51,646 bases of DNA from a bacterium (GTDB taxonomy: Bacteria; Electryoneota; Electryoneia; Electryoneales; Electryoneaceae): NCBI GenBank assembly GCA_028278125.1, contig JANQEY010000313.1, positions 1-51,646 on the forward strand, written 5' to 3'. The translations under genes were made by a program, and so were the position numbers. Below, piece by piece: positions 33,246-41,822 of the stretch. The notes below the pieces were generated by a model. The model was not told the origin of the DNA, searched no databases, and saw nothing but the letters and a program-made list of their open reading frames with translations. Each line of letters starts with the position of its first letter. Position 1 is the first letter of the stretch.

Positions 33246-34931
33246 TTAGGCGGCTGAATCAAGCTCAGGTGTATACATTACTGTGCGGTTTCGCCCCGTT
33301 TCCTTTGCATGATAAAGCGCAAGATCGGCGTGATTAATAAGCTCGCGAGGGGTTTTAATTGCCCTCGAGTTATCGGCTACTCCGAGACTGATGGTCATTT
33401 TTCCCATTGGCTGTTGGTCACCCTTGGGGAATGGTGTATCAAGAACAGCATTCCTGATCTTCTCAGCAACCAAATGACCATTCCGAATGTCATTTTCAGG
33501 GAGAATTATCGCGAATTCTTCTCCTCCATAACGCGCAACCGTATCTTCCTCACGTACATTCGCGTGAAGTACCTGTGCAAGTTGCTGCAGGAGTTTATCG
33601 CCCTGTAAATGTCCATGTGTATCGTTGTAATGCTTGAAGTTATCAATATCTATCATTATCAGCGCCAGACGATGACCATAACGTTTGGCACGTTTGAATT
33701 CTTTTTTAATCTGTTCGTTGAACAGGCGCCTGTTGGAAATATTTGTCAAGGCATCCATTGTTGCCATACGATGTACTTTCGTATGGGCGTTTGACGCTTC
33801 AATCGCACGTGCAATCACCTTGGCAATTTTTTCCACTCTTTCCATATCGTGGGGATTGAAGTTCAACTGGCGGCGGTAAAAGAGCATCATCAGTCCCTGA
33901 ACACGCCTGCCGTAAACCAGTGGTACAATTAATCCCTCCTGGAGACCTGCAAGTTGCACAAGATGCGGATTCATGACACCATCAACACGTTCCGTACGAA
34001 TAAGACGGGAATGTTTCTCTTTGAGAATTGAAGCTACCAGTTTCTCACTGAGAAGGATTGACATCTTGTCATCACCATATCCGGTAAAATTCCGGCGCCA
34101 GGAGATAAACTCTTCGTATCGTTTCCCTACCCGGGTGAAGACGTGGATCTCGATAAAATCGTAACTGACAGTTCCCTTGAGAATATTACCGATTGCAGGT
34201 AACAACCGTTCGCTGCGCAATTCACCAGAAACTGAATCCTGGATACGGTGCATTACAGATACCCACTGGCTTTCAACCAGCCTGCGTTGTGTCCAGGGAT
34301 CAACATTATCGGCAAGGGCCAGGGTTGTTCTAACTGTTGGGAGGTTTGAAACAACACTACGTTTTTTCAAAGTCTCAAGATCTCTATCCATACCCTTCAG
34401 TTGTTCAACAACTTCAACGTCCTGGCTGCATTCAACCTTGAGAACTTCGACAGCTCGTTCAACGGCTTCAATTTCCCATGAAAAGGCTACCTGCCAGAGA
34501 TCCTGCAGGGAAAAACTGAAACGACGTTTGGCAGCCATTCTCCTCGCAACCAGTACCAGGCATCCATTTCTGCCTGTCCAGGCGATCCATAACTCTTTCA
34601 GCGCATTATTTGAGCTGGCGATTTTTGATTCAAGAACACGCCAGAGCCTTTTAGTGTCAGGAATAGCAATCAGGAGTCCTGAGCCAAGCGGTGTAGAACC
34701 GGTAGGCCACCCAGCGGAATTTTCTGCCAACTTCTCAGGGACAAAAGCAAAACCATGACGAACTTCGGATTGCTGAGCAGCTTCGAAGACAGACGGCAGC
34801 ATCCCGGCCAGTGTCTGTCCCAGGAATACACGGGGATAAACATGGTCGAGACCCTTTCCATCCATTTTTTTCCAACTGCTGTCGACTGCATTATATGGAC
34901 TGGAAGTTTTCTGGATCTTGCTGCGGGGCAT
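33246..34931 (-). CDS. Diguanylate cyclase with GAF-like sensor and unknown N-terminal domain
   Basis: 561 residues. The C-terminal GGDEF domain (about 385-555) starts MDALTNISNRRLFNEQIKKEF and has the active-site RYGGEEFAIILP near residue 468. The inhibitory RxxD site (REED) lies five residues upstream, so c-di-GMP synthesis with product inhibition is expected. About 220-375 is a GAF-like domain (LLPAIGNILKGTVSYDFIEIHVF, GLQEGLIVPLVYGRRVQGLMML). The first 200 residues (SKIQKTSSPYNAVDSSWK onward) match nothing I know and carry a predicted helical part near 150-190. No membrane segment was seen, so the protein is cytoplasmic. Its ATG directly follows the TAA of the DUF72 gene, indicating one operon with the DUF72 and hutI genes. 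Confidence 0.9.
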   Translation of the reverse strand: MPRSKIQKTSSPYNAVDSSWKKMDGKGLDHVYPRVFLGQTLAGMLPSVFEAAQQSEVRHGFAFVPEKLAENSAGWPTGSTPLGSGLLIAIPDTKRLWRVLESKIASSNNALKELWIAWTGRNGCLVLVARRMAAKRRFSFSLQDLWQVAFSWEIEAVERAVEVLKVECSQDVEVVEQLKGMDRDLETLKKRSVVSNLPTVRTTLALADNVDPWTQRRLVESQWVSVMHRIQDSVSGELRSERLLPAIGNILKGTVSYDFIEIHVFTRVGKRYEEFISWRRNFTGYGDDKMSILLSEKLVASILKEKHSRLIRTERVDGVMNPHLVQLAGLQEGLIVPLVYGRRVQGLMMLFYRRQLNFNPHDMERVEKIAKVIARAIEASNAHTKVHRMATMDALTNISNRRLFNEQIKKEFKRAKRYGHRLALIMIDIDNFKHYNDTHGHLQGDKLLQQLAQVLHANVREEDTVARYGGEEFAIILPENDIRNGHLVAEKIRNAVLDTPFPKGDQQPMGKMTISLGVADNSRAIKTPRELINHADLALYHAKETGRNRTVMYTPELDSAA

Positions 34932-35714
34932 TTAAAAAACCTCAAACTGATCGCGGAGCATTTGCTTCATCCGCATCGCACTTTTAATTGCCTGACCTGC
35001 ATGACAGTTATTAAAGAAAAGGTAAGTCTTTTCTGCGCGTTCCGCCATTGCTGAGAGACGCGGAATCCACTGATTCAGTTCCTTTTCGGAGTACTCCCAA
35101 TCGTACCTGTCACCGGCCTTTGGATCATACCATGTTTTGGAATTTCGTCCATGAAAACGGACATAACCTGTTGTTCCGATTACTGCCGGTCGTGACAACG
35201 ACAAACCGCGAATACGCGGTTGATCAACAGCAACCCATCCAAATCCGAGACGGTCGCATAAACTGATCGAATTATCGTTATCCCAGCTGAAATGGCGAAA
35301 TTCTACAAACAATGTTGTTGATTCTACATATTTTACAAGTGACTGAAGGTATTCTATTTCTTTTTCACCCGAATGGAAAGATGCGGGGAACTGAGCCAGT
35401 AATCCCTGGAGTTTTCCTGAACTACTTAACGGTTGAAGTAATTCAAAGAGCTCAGTAAGTTCTTCTCCATTTTGCTGCCTCTGGTGGGTTGTTTCCTGGT
35501 GTACCTTGATAAAAAACTTGAATTTCTCAGGCGTGACATCAACCCATCTCTGAACTGTCTCTTTTTTTGGCAGGCCATAGTAGGTGCGATTAATCTCGAC
35601 CGCGGGGAAACGTTCTGAGTAATACTGGAGCCAGTTATCTTTGGAAATATCCTTCGGGTAGAATGTCCCTGTCCAGTCGGGAAAGTGGTAACCGGATGTT
35701 CCGATAATAATCAT
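34932..35714 (-). CDS. DUF72 (YecE-like) TIM-barrel protein
   Basis: 260 residues. It carries the DUF72 signature IGTSGYHFPDWTGTFYPKD at the N-terminus, FPAVEINRTYYGLPKKETVQRW, FKFFIKVHQETTHQ, and the later FVEFRHFSWDN and YVRFHGRN with a terminal NNCHAGQAIKSAMRMKQML. The family has a TIM-barrel fold and no firmly established enzymatic function. The start overlaps the hutI stop by 4 bases (ATGA), and the end abuts the diguanylate cyclase start with no gap. It is the tightly coupled middle gene of three. Confidence 0.93.
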   Translation of the reverse strand: MIIIGTSGYHFPDWTGTFYPKDISKDNWLQYYSERFPAVEINRTYYGLPKKETVQRWVDVTPEKFKFFIKVHQETTHQRQQNGEELTELFELLQPLSSSGKLQGLLAQFPASFHSGEKEIEYLQSLVKYVESTTLFVEFRHFSWDNDNSISLCDRLGFGWVAVDQPRIRGLSLSRPAVIGTTGYVRFHGRNSKTWYDPKAGDRYDWEYSEKELNQWIPRLSAMAERAEKTYLFFNNCHAGQAIKSAMRMKQMLRDQFEVF

Positions 35715-36961
35715 GCGATCAGGAACCCGTTATCTGCTACAAGTTCACCCCTCTTGAACACTTTCCCTGCCAGGTTAACTCCAAAATGGTATGGGATTTC
35801 ACGAATATTTTCAGCTTTCCAGGCAACAAGGTCGCACAGAGCTCCCTCACCTATCCAGCCCCGATCTTCTAATCCTAATGCTTTTGCCGATCCGGCTGTT
35901 GCCATCCAGATCGCCTCTTCAGTGGAAATTCGGAACCTGATCACCGCGAGATGCAACGCCATCTGCATCGACTCGGACATCGCGCTACCGGGATTAAAAT
36001 CAGTCGCCAGGGCACATATTACACCGCGATTTATCATCTCACGAACGGGAGGATCTTCCTTCATCCTCAAAAAATGAGCCGCTACCGGCAGCAATCCCGC
36101 CACTGTAGATGATCCAGCCAGGGCTTCAATTCCCTCATCATCGATAAACTCGATATGATCAGCAGATAAAGCTTCCAGTTCAACGGCAAGTTTTGTCCCG
36201 CCAAGGGGAGTTAACTGGTCGGCATGAACCTTTACCTCCAGGCCGTGCTTTTTAGCGTATGTCAGGATCAAACGTGCCTCTTCAACGGAAAAGACACCCG
36301 TTTCACAGAAAATATCGCAGGCGACTGCCAGTTTTTCTTCGGTCACTTTCGGGATCATCTCCTTGATCAGGAGATTTATATAACCTTCATGGTTGTCACG
36401 GTATTCCGGGGGGTATTCATGGGCACCAAGAAATGTTGGAACCAGGTCAACGGGATGATTTTTATTCAACAACCGGATCACACGCAGCATTTTTAATTCG
36501 GCATCCGTCTCCAGGCCATATCCGCTTTTCGCCTCGAGGGTTGTTGTCCCATGCGCAATGGCGTTATCCAGGTATGGGACAGTCCTCTCGTAGAGATCCT
36601 CCTCCCCTGTTGCCCTGAGTTTTTTAGCTGAGTTGAGGATTCCACCACCTGCGGCTGCGATTTCAGCGTATGACGCGCCCTGGGTTCTCAACTCAAATTC
36701 ACCGGCACGAGTGGACGCAAATACCGGGTGCGCATGGAAATCGATCAGTCCTGGTGTTACTCCTAAACCATCAAGGTCATATGAGGAAATGTCCTCAATC
36801 GCGACAGGGCAGTCTTTTTCAAATCCCACCCATTTTATCTTACCATCCTCGACAAGGATCGAGTCTGCCTCAAGTTTCTCAAGGACATAGGGTTGCGATT
36901 TTGACTGCGGTGATGCAGGGGTAACTATCCAGGCGGCATTGTGAAGTAACAACTGGTTCAT
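35711..36961 (-). CDS. hutI: Imidazolonepropionase
   Basis: 416 residues. It hydrolyses 4-imidazolone-5-propanoate to N-formimino-L-glutamate in histidine degradation. It belongs to the amidohydrolase superfamily with a metal site: LIDFHAHPVFASTRAGEFELR holds the metal His-x-His and the substrate Arg, and VKVHADQLTPLGG and LSADHIEFID hold further His residues. LATDFNPGSAMSESMQMAL holds the catalytic Asp. The length and motifs are complete. The other genes of histidine degradation (hutH, hutU, hutG) are absent from the window. Instead it leads an operon with a DUF72 gene and a diguanylate cyclase gene. The upstream 438-bp space is full of palindromes. Confidence 0.96.
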   Translation of the reverse strand: MNQLLLHNAAWIVTPASPQSKSQPYVLEKLEADSILVEDGKIKWVGFEKDCPVAIEDISSYDLDGLGVTPGLIDFHAHPVFASTRAGEFELRTQGASYAEIAAAGGGILNSAKKLRATGEEDLYERTVPYLDNAIAHGTTTLEAKSGYGLETDAELKMLRVIRLLNKNHPVDLVPTFLGAHEYPPEYRDNHEGYINLLIKEMIPKVTEEKLAVACDIFCETGVFSVEEARLILTYAKKHGLEVKVHADQLTPLGGTKLAVELEALSADHIEFIDDEGIEALAGSSTVAGLLPVAAHFLRMKEDPPVREMINRGVICALATDFNPGSAMSESMQMALHLAVIRFRISTEEAIWMATAGSAKALGLEDRGWIGEGALCDLVAWKAENIREIPYHFGVNLAGKVFKRGELVADNGFLIA

Positions 36962-37132
36962 GTATTAAGGTTTGTAGTTTTCAGAAAGAGTTTTTTACTC
37001 GCAAAAATTACGAGCAAAAGATCGGGGGAAATTTGAGAAATTGCAACTCGATTGAGATAACAAGAAGTTTTTATTTATGTAAAATCCTGCATATAACACC
37101 TAAACTACAAATTGAACCGTTTCAATTGATGG

Positions 37133-37185
37133 CCCGGCTTGGCTATTAACCTCCGTAGCTTTAGCGAAGGTGGTTGCAAGCCGGG
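37133..37185. repeat. Long imperfect hairpin
   Basis: CCCGGCTTG (37133-37141) pairs perfectly with CAAGCCGGG (37177-37185). An inner imperfect pairing, CCTCCG with CGAAGG around TAGCTTTAG, lies between the arms. It is folded like a repetitive extragenic palindrome; no T-run follows. Confidence 0.6.
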
Positions 37186-37250
37186 TTTCATATAAAACAA
37201 GAAGTCAATTTTTGTAGCCTGGGTTGGCTCGCAATCCAGGATAAAATCAA

Positions 37251-37286
37251 AGACGCTGGATCCCGGATCAAGTCCGGGATGACACC
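37251..37286. repeat. 36-bp dispersed palindromic repeat, copy B
   Basis: The hairpin TCCCGGA / TCCGGGA with loop TCAAG (37261-37279) sits within the same 36-bp frame as copy A at 27031. Relative to copy A, a C-G pair in the stem is replaced by G-C, keeping the pairing. Confidence 0.75.
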
Positions 37287-37367
37287 AAATACGGACATGC
37301 TCATGTTAGCAATGTAGCCCGGACCGTCCTCGGTCAGGGATGATTGGGTGCATGATTAGAGCAAATG

Positions 37368-37390
37368 CCCTTGTTAGCTTGCTAACAGGG
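37368..37390. repeat. Bulged hairpin downstream of the FG-GAP gene
   Basis: CCCTTGTTAGC and GCTAACAGGG pair with one bulged base and a 2-base loop, 9 bp past the FG-GAP stop. On the minus strand only CATTTGCT follows, so it is a weak terminator for that gene at best. The first 14 bases equal 26977-26990. Confidence 0.5.
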
Positions 37391-37399
37391 TTTATTTGT

Positions 37400-39283
37400 T
37401 TACTTCATAATTACAACTTTTTGCATCTTTTGGTACTGCCCAGGCACTACCATCTGCACAAAATAAATCCCACTGCTTAGTCCCAAACCATCAAATTCAA
37501 AAGTATAGTATCCAGCGCTGTATTGACCATCTGCCAGTGACGCGACCTTTTGACCTAGCGTATTGTAAACATTCAACTGAACCTGAGAAAAGTCAGCCAG
37601 TCCGATGGTGATATGTGTTATTAGATTAAATGGATTCGGCCAGGCGTTTTCCATTATGTAATTTTCTGGAATACCTGAAACTAGATCGTACTCATTATTC
37701 CTAGATGTTTCAAAAAACTCAGATAAAATCCAACCATCGCCATTGTTCATATTGTTATTAGCAAAACCTTGTGCTGGCAGTTTAGTAAATTCAAAGAATC
37801 CAGCGGCGATTACTTCTCCACTGTCAAAATCTCCAACTCGAGCAAAGTATAAATAGTCACCATCCTGTGCGAATCCAGGTACATACTGGTTGGGTGATCC
37901 CACCATTTCACCGCCGGGTGGAAGGGTTAAACCGGGATAAAGATTCAGAGGTTCATACAATAATCCACTTGGAAGTATGATGCTTGTCCAGGCATCAAAA
38001 ACGACTATCTCATCAGTAACATTTTCAACTGTTGCATCCCAACGAAAATTACCACCACCAGCCTCGATCAATATTGGATTATCCCAAGGTGAAATCTCCA
38101 ACTCCAGGTCTGCCGTTATGCTTTCATTGCGATACCATGCGATTTTATCATCCAAATGAGACGCTGATAAAACATCTTGATCACCATCACCATCAAGGTC
38201 TGCACAGAAAACTGATTCAGCTTGATCTGCATCGGTTGTAATTATTTGTTGTTGACCAAAAGAACCCAATCCGTCAAGGTTCTCATACCAGGCTATCTGG
38301 TCATCAAATAAAGAAGCTGACAGGACATCAATATCACCATCAAGATCTAAATCCGAGCCAATAACGCAATCGGCTCCCCATGTTTCATTTGTTATTACCT
38401 GTTGTTCTCCGAATTCACCTAAACCATCAATATTTTCATACCAGGTGATTTGGTGGTCATGACGTAATGCACCAAGTACATCGATATCGCCATCCTGATC
38501 AATGTCTTCAGCATAAACGGATTCAACAGCGGAAGCTTCATCTGATACAATTTGTTCTGGTCCAAAATCACCTAAACCATCTGTATTTTCGTACCAGTAA
38601 ATTGCTGGAGCGCAAGCAGTCAAAACATCTTTGTCACCGTCGCCATCTAAATCCGCGGCGAAAACCGATTCATAATAGTAAATTTCGTCCGAGATAAGTT
38701 GTTCAGGACCAAAATCACCCAATCCATCAAGGTTTTCATACCAAGCTATTCTAGTTTCATCGAATGGTTCCCACCAAATATTCTGAAGTCTACTTGATAA
38801 TAGCACATCGTAATCGCCATCTCCGTCTAAATCAGCGCTATAAACATATTTCTTTCCACCTCCACCCATAATAAATTGAGCAGGACCAAAACCTCCTAAT
38901 CCATCAGTATTTTCATACCAGGCTACGTTACCATAAATCCCCAATTCCCATTCTCTATGTCCTGAACCTGAGAGAACATCATAATCGCCATCACCATCAA
39001 AATCTGCACTAAATACAGAGCTTGCACAATCAGCATCTGTAGAAATAACATGTTCCATTGAAAAATAGCCTAAACCATCAATATTTTCGTACCAGGCTAT
39101 CTTATCATCACCGAAAGAGGCAGATAAAACATCAAAATCACCATCACCGTCTAAATCTGCGCTGTACACTGATTGTGCTCCATTTGCTTCTGATGAAATC
39201 AGAATTTGATCACTAAACATTTGTGCTTGCAGAACGGTGGATGCAAGCAATAAACATAGAGGAATTGTATAAAATCGAAACAT
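37400..39283 (-). CDS. Secreted FG-GAP/VCBS repeat protein with C-terminal sorting domain
   Basis: 627 residues. The signal peptide is residues 1-20 (MFRFYTIPLCLLLASTVLQAQ). Seven or so tandem repeats of about 45-50 residues follow, each with a D-x-D-G-D-G-D-x-D-V-L calcium-type loop, W-Y-E-N and D-G-L-G (for example DLDGDGDFDVLSASFGDDKIAWYENIDGLG). They form a whole FG-GAP/VCBS propeller in the first 390 residues. A beta-sandwich-like region follows, then a sorting domain (MENAWPNPFNLITHI, LGQKVASL, SSGIYFVQM, KVVIMK). The repeats are far more regular than in the trio at 1-5506. It is a more distant paralog with the same overall plan. The function is unknown; it is probably a surface or extracellular protein. 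Confidence 0.88.
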   Translation of the reverse strand: MFRFYTIPLCLLLASTVLQAQMFSDQILISSEANGAQSVYSADLDGDGDFDVLSASFGDDKIAWYENIDGLGYFSMEHVISTDADCASSVFSADFDGDGDYDVLSGSGHREWELGIYGNVAWYENTDGLGGFGPAQFIMGGGGKKYVYSADLDGDGDYDVLLSSRLQNIWWEPFDETRIAWYENLDGLGDFGPEQLISDEIYYYESVFAADLDGDGDKDVLTACAPAIYWYENTDGLGDFGPEQIVSDEASAVESVYAEDIDQDGDIDVLGALRHDHQITWYENIDGLGEFGEQQVITNETWGADCVIGSDLDLDGDIDVLSASLFDDQIAWYENLDGLGSFGQQQIITTDADQAESVFCADLDGDGDQDVLSASHLDDKIAWYRNESITADLELEISPWDNPILIEAGGGNFRWDATVENVTDEIVVFDAWTSIILPSGLLYEPLNLYPGLTLPPGGEMVGSPNQYVPGFAQDGDYLYFARVGDFDSGEVIAAGFFEFTKLPAQGFANNNMNNGDGWILSEFFETSRNNEYDLVSGIPENYIMENAWPNPFNLITHITIGLADFSQVQLNVYNTLGQKVASLADGQYSAGYYTFEFDGLGLSSGIYFVQMVVPGQYQKMQKVVIMK

Positions 39284-39452
39284 GTCATTATCCTATTTCG
39301 ATAATGTATTTAGGAAGAATACACTTTAAACAGCTTGGAGGATTTTGTTATTGATATTCAATGTAGAATATACAAAAATTATTTCATTATTTGCAAGAAT
39401 AAATGTTGTTTATTATAGATTTATACGAACGATTAAAAAGGATAGATTTCTA

Positions 39453-40097
39453 TCAGTTCAATTTCGGATCAAAGTCGGTTTTTTCGAATAGGTCACGTGC
39501 CATGTCGTGGACGGTTACCAGGCGGTTGAGTTCACGGGTCAGGCGGGAAACTCGTCCATGGGATGTTTCTTCGGCGAGGAGTTTACGCTGCCCCTTGGTG
39601 TCTAGGCCAATAGTCTGGGCGATTACATAAGATATTTCACGTTCTATATCGAGTTGACCGACGATGGTCTTGAGGTGTTTACGCTGGTCTGCCTTGAGTC
39701 CAATCTTGGTGATAAAATTCCAGTACAGGTCCTGGAGATCGTGAACCTGTTTACGGGCTAGTATTTCGCCGGGAAGGTCTTCGAAAACCTCTATTTCACC
39801 GATAGGGAACCGGTCTTCACCGAGCATCCGTTTAAAGTGGAACCTCTTTTCGCCGAGGGCAAGGATATCGAAACGGCCGTCTTTGTATTTTTTCACTACC
39901 CTGTAGATAGTCGCCGTTGTCCCCACCGCCCCTTCATCGAGATCATCATCAGAAAGAATACCGAATTCTTTCTTATGCTCAAGGCAATCGGAAATCATAT
40001 TTTTATAACGTTCTTCAAAAACATGGAGCGGCAAAATCATCTTGGGAAACAAGACTCGCGGCAGGAAAAAAAGCGGTAGTTCTTTTGACTTATCCAT
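39453..40097 (-). CDS. Stand-alone LON substrate-binding domain protein
   Basis: 214 residues made of one LON N-terminal domain (LPLFFLPRVLFPKMILPLHVFEERYKNMISDCL, FGILSDDDLDEGAVGTTATIYRV, YKDGRFDILALGEKRFHFKRM) plus a helical C-terminal part. There is no AAA+ or protease domain, so it is not a fragment of a broken lon. Its frame and stop are clean and it has a GGGAGGG ribosome site. The COG2802-type family is widespread, and its function is not established; substrate recognition or an adaptor role is inferred from the domain. The true Lon is encoded at 24517-26877. Confidence 0.93.
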   Translation of the reverse strand: MDKSKELPLFFLPRVLFPKMILPLHVFEERYKNMISDCLEHKKEFGILSDDDLDEGAVGTTATIYRVVKKYKDGRFDILALGEKRFHFKRMLGEDRFPIGEIEVFEDLPGEILARKQVHDLQDLYWNFITKIGLKADQRKHLKTIVGQLDIEREISYVIAQTIGLDTKGQRKLLAEETSHGRVSRLTRELNRLVTVHDMARDLFEKTDFDPKLN

Positions 40098-40322
40098 AAC
40101 ACCCTCCCGTATCCGCGTGAATACAGAAGCAATTATATCGCACTCAGATCAATATTCCAACTCATTCGATATTAGTTATAATAAGCATCTACGCATCCAT
40201 TAGCCCATAGAATCATAAATAAAATACTCTCATTTATGATCCTGAACCTATGACCTGGATCACGTAAATCAATAAAATCCAAAATTGGTGAAACTGGAGT
40301 TTTTGTACAATGATTGCGGATT

Positions 40323-41753
40323 TTACTCGCTATTCTCGTCTGCAGGAATCTCGGATGTTTCCATTTCGCTGCTATCTTCGGGAATTTTTGACCAGTCGGG
40401 CATCAGGCCACGGGATTTAAGTGCTCTCTTTCCTGTCCCGTCGGCATTCATCACCCAGACCTTGTCACGGAAACCATAAGCGATCTTCATTCCGTCGGGG
40501 CTCCATGAAGGTTCAAGATGATCTCCGGGTTCACTTGTGAGTGGTACATCCACATCACCTGTCGGATCCATAATCCGCACCTGGAAACCGTTGTCTTCCT
40601 GGCGTACATAGGCAATCCTGTCACCAGCCGGTGACCATGACGGATCGGCGTTGTAACGACCGTCATAAGTCAAACGGAGTAAATTGGAGCCGTCGCGATC
40701 CATACGGTAGATCTGTGGAGTACCGCTTCGGTCGGACATAAAGACAATATCACGAGAAGTTGGCGACCATGATGGAGAAGTATTAATAGCTGATGAATGG
40801 GTGATATTACGCATTCCGCCACCATCGGGACGTACCAGGTAGAGATCTGTTTTGGAGCCCATCGATCCGGCAAATACGATCCACTTGCCGTCCGGTGACC
40901 ATGACGGAGCGGCATCAGTTCCCTTACGCATTACCAGCCCTTTGATGATACGTTTATCGAGGTCAACAACAGCCAGGTCGGCGTCGTCACTGGCACGGTA
41001 GGTACAAAAGACAATTTTGCTCCCGTCGGGTGACCATGAAGGAGAGAGGGCAATTGATTTGTCCTGCGTAAGCTGGAAACGGTTTCCGCCGTCGTAATCC
41101 AGCAGAACCAGCTCCTTGACATCATTCTGCTGTTTTTCTACACAGACAATCCTGCTGCGAAACGGGGGTACCATTCCCGTTAACTGGCGTAATATTTCTT
41201 CGGCAGCGGCGTCAGCAGCCTGTTCAGCGTTCGATTCGTAAAAACTTACCGATCCCTGGTAAAACGGCTCTTCGTCTTTTTCAGAAAGAGTAAGAGTTGC
41301 TTTTGCCTTCCCCACATCAGGCGAAAAATAGCCCTTGATTACCGTAACCGGCCCGTTCATTTCGGCTGAATTTTCATGATTATTGCTGGTATCCGGTAGT
41401 TCAGTCTGGAAGCGGACATATCCGGACCAGTCGAGGGCAAAACGGAGGCGGACATTAAAAATATTGCCTGCTGAAACCAGCCCGATTGTCGCCAGGGAAT
41501 CGGGATTGAGGGGAATAAATGTCAAGGCTGGACGGTAAAATCCGCTTGAATAGGCCTCGAGAACTACCTCGGGAGGAACAGATTCTTCCGGTTGAGCTGA
41601 AACCACAGGAATCAGAAGCAAATCAAACGCGAGGATTACTGATAAAAATACCAGCATTGTTATTGATGCTGTCTTTTTAAGCATTGAATTTATATTGCTG
41701 CCTGTTCTCTCTATCCCTTGTTCAGGGGATCTTACAGCCTGGTGTCCAGTCAT
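40323..41753 (-). CDS. TolB-like beta-propeller protein
   Basis: Up to 476 residues. A start at ATG 41684 (MLKKTASITMLVFLSVIL) would place a normal signal peptide ending VVSAQ at the N-terminus; neither start has a strong ribosome site. About 60-190 resembles the TolB N-terminal domain, ending EEILRQLTGMVPPFRSRIVCV. Residues 200-460 contain six PD40/WD40-like blades with the S-W-S-P-D/T-G/S-x-x-I-x-F/Y motif (ALSPSWSPDGSKIVFCTY, APSWSPDGKWIVFAGS, TSPSWSPTSRDIVFMSD and others). In proteobacteria TolB works with Pal at the outer membrane. No pal, tolQ, tolR or tolA gene lies in the window. The C-terminus is acidic (SSEMETSEIPADENSE). Confidence 0.85.
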   Translation of the reverse strand: MTGHQAVRSPEQGIERTGSNINSMLKKTASITMLVFLSVILAFDLLLIPVVSAQPEESVPPEVVLEAYSSGFYRPALTFIPLNPDSLATIGLVSAGNIFNVRLRFALDWSGYVRFQTELPDTSNNHENSAEMNGPVTVIKGYFSPDVGKAKATLTLSEKDEEPFYQGSVSFYESNAEQAADAAAEEILRQLTGMVPPFRSRIVCVEKQQNDVKELVLLDYDGGNRFQLTQDKSIALSPSWSPDGSKIVFCTYRASDDADLAVVDLDKRIIKGLVMRKGTDAAPSWSPDGKWIVFAGSMGSKTDLYLVRPDGGGMRNITHSSAINTSPSWSPTSRDIVFMSDRSGTPQIYRMDRDGSNLLRLTYDGRYNADPSWSPAGDRIAYVRQEDNGFQVRIMDPTGDVDVPLTSEPGDHLEPSWSPDGMKIAYGFRDKVWVMNADGTGKRALKSRGLMPDWSKIPEDSSEMETSEIPADENSE

Positions 41754-41822
41754 AATTTAAGTACCGGTGTCTGTTCCGTGTTTTTACAATACCAGCTAAG
41801 CCTGAATATATCGCTGGTTATC

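Larger units (their letters stand above)
36962..37399. other. Palindrome-rich intergenic region
   Basis: This 438-bp gene-free space between the FG-GAP gene and hutI contains a large imperfect hairpin (37133-37185), a smaller one (37217-37239), copy B of the 36-bp repeat (37251-37286), GACCG-TCCT-CGGTC (37322-37335) and a bulged hairpin (37368-37390). No ORF with a ribosome site was seen. The hutI promoter should be at the left edge. Confidence 0.6.

Noticed and set aside
34177..34758. 193-codon plus-strand reading frame
   Set aside because: It is fully antisense to the diguanylate cyclase gene, has a Ser/Arg-rich shadow composition, no ribosome site and no domain.
36962..37399. Riboswitch upstream of hutI
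   Set aside because: The hairpins lie far from the hutI start and match dispersed repeats present elsewhere; no known riboswitch core was recognised.
39453..40097. Broken fragment of a lon gene
   Set aside because: It has its own ribosome site, a clean stop, and the COG2802-type layout with a helical C-terminal part; the full lon gene is intact elsewhere.
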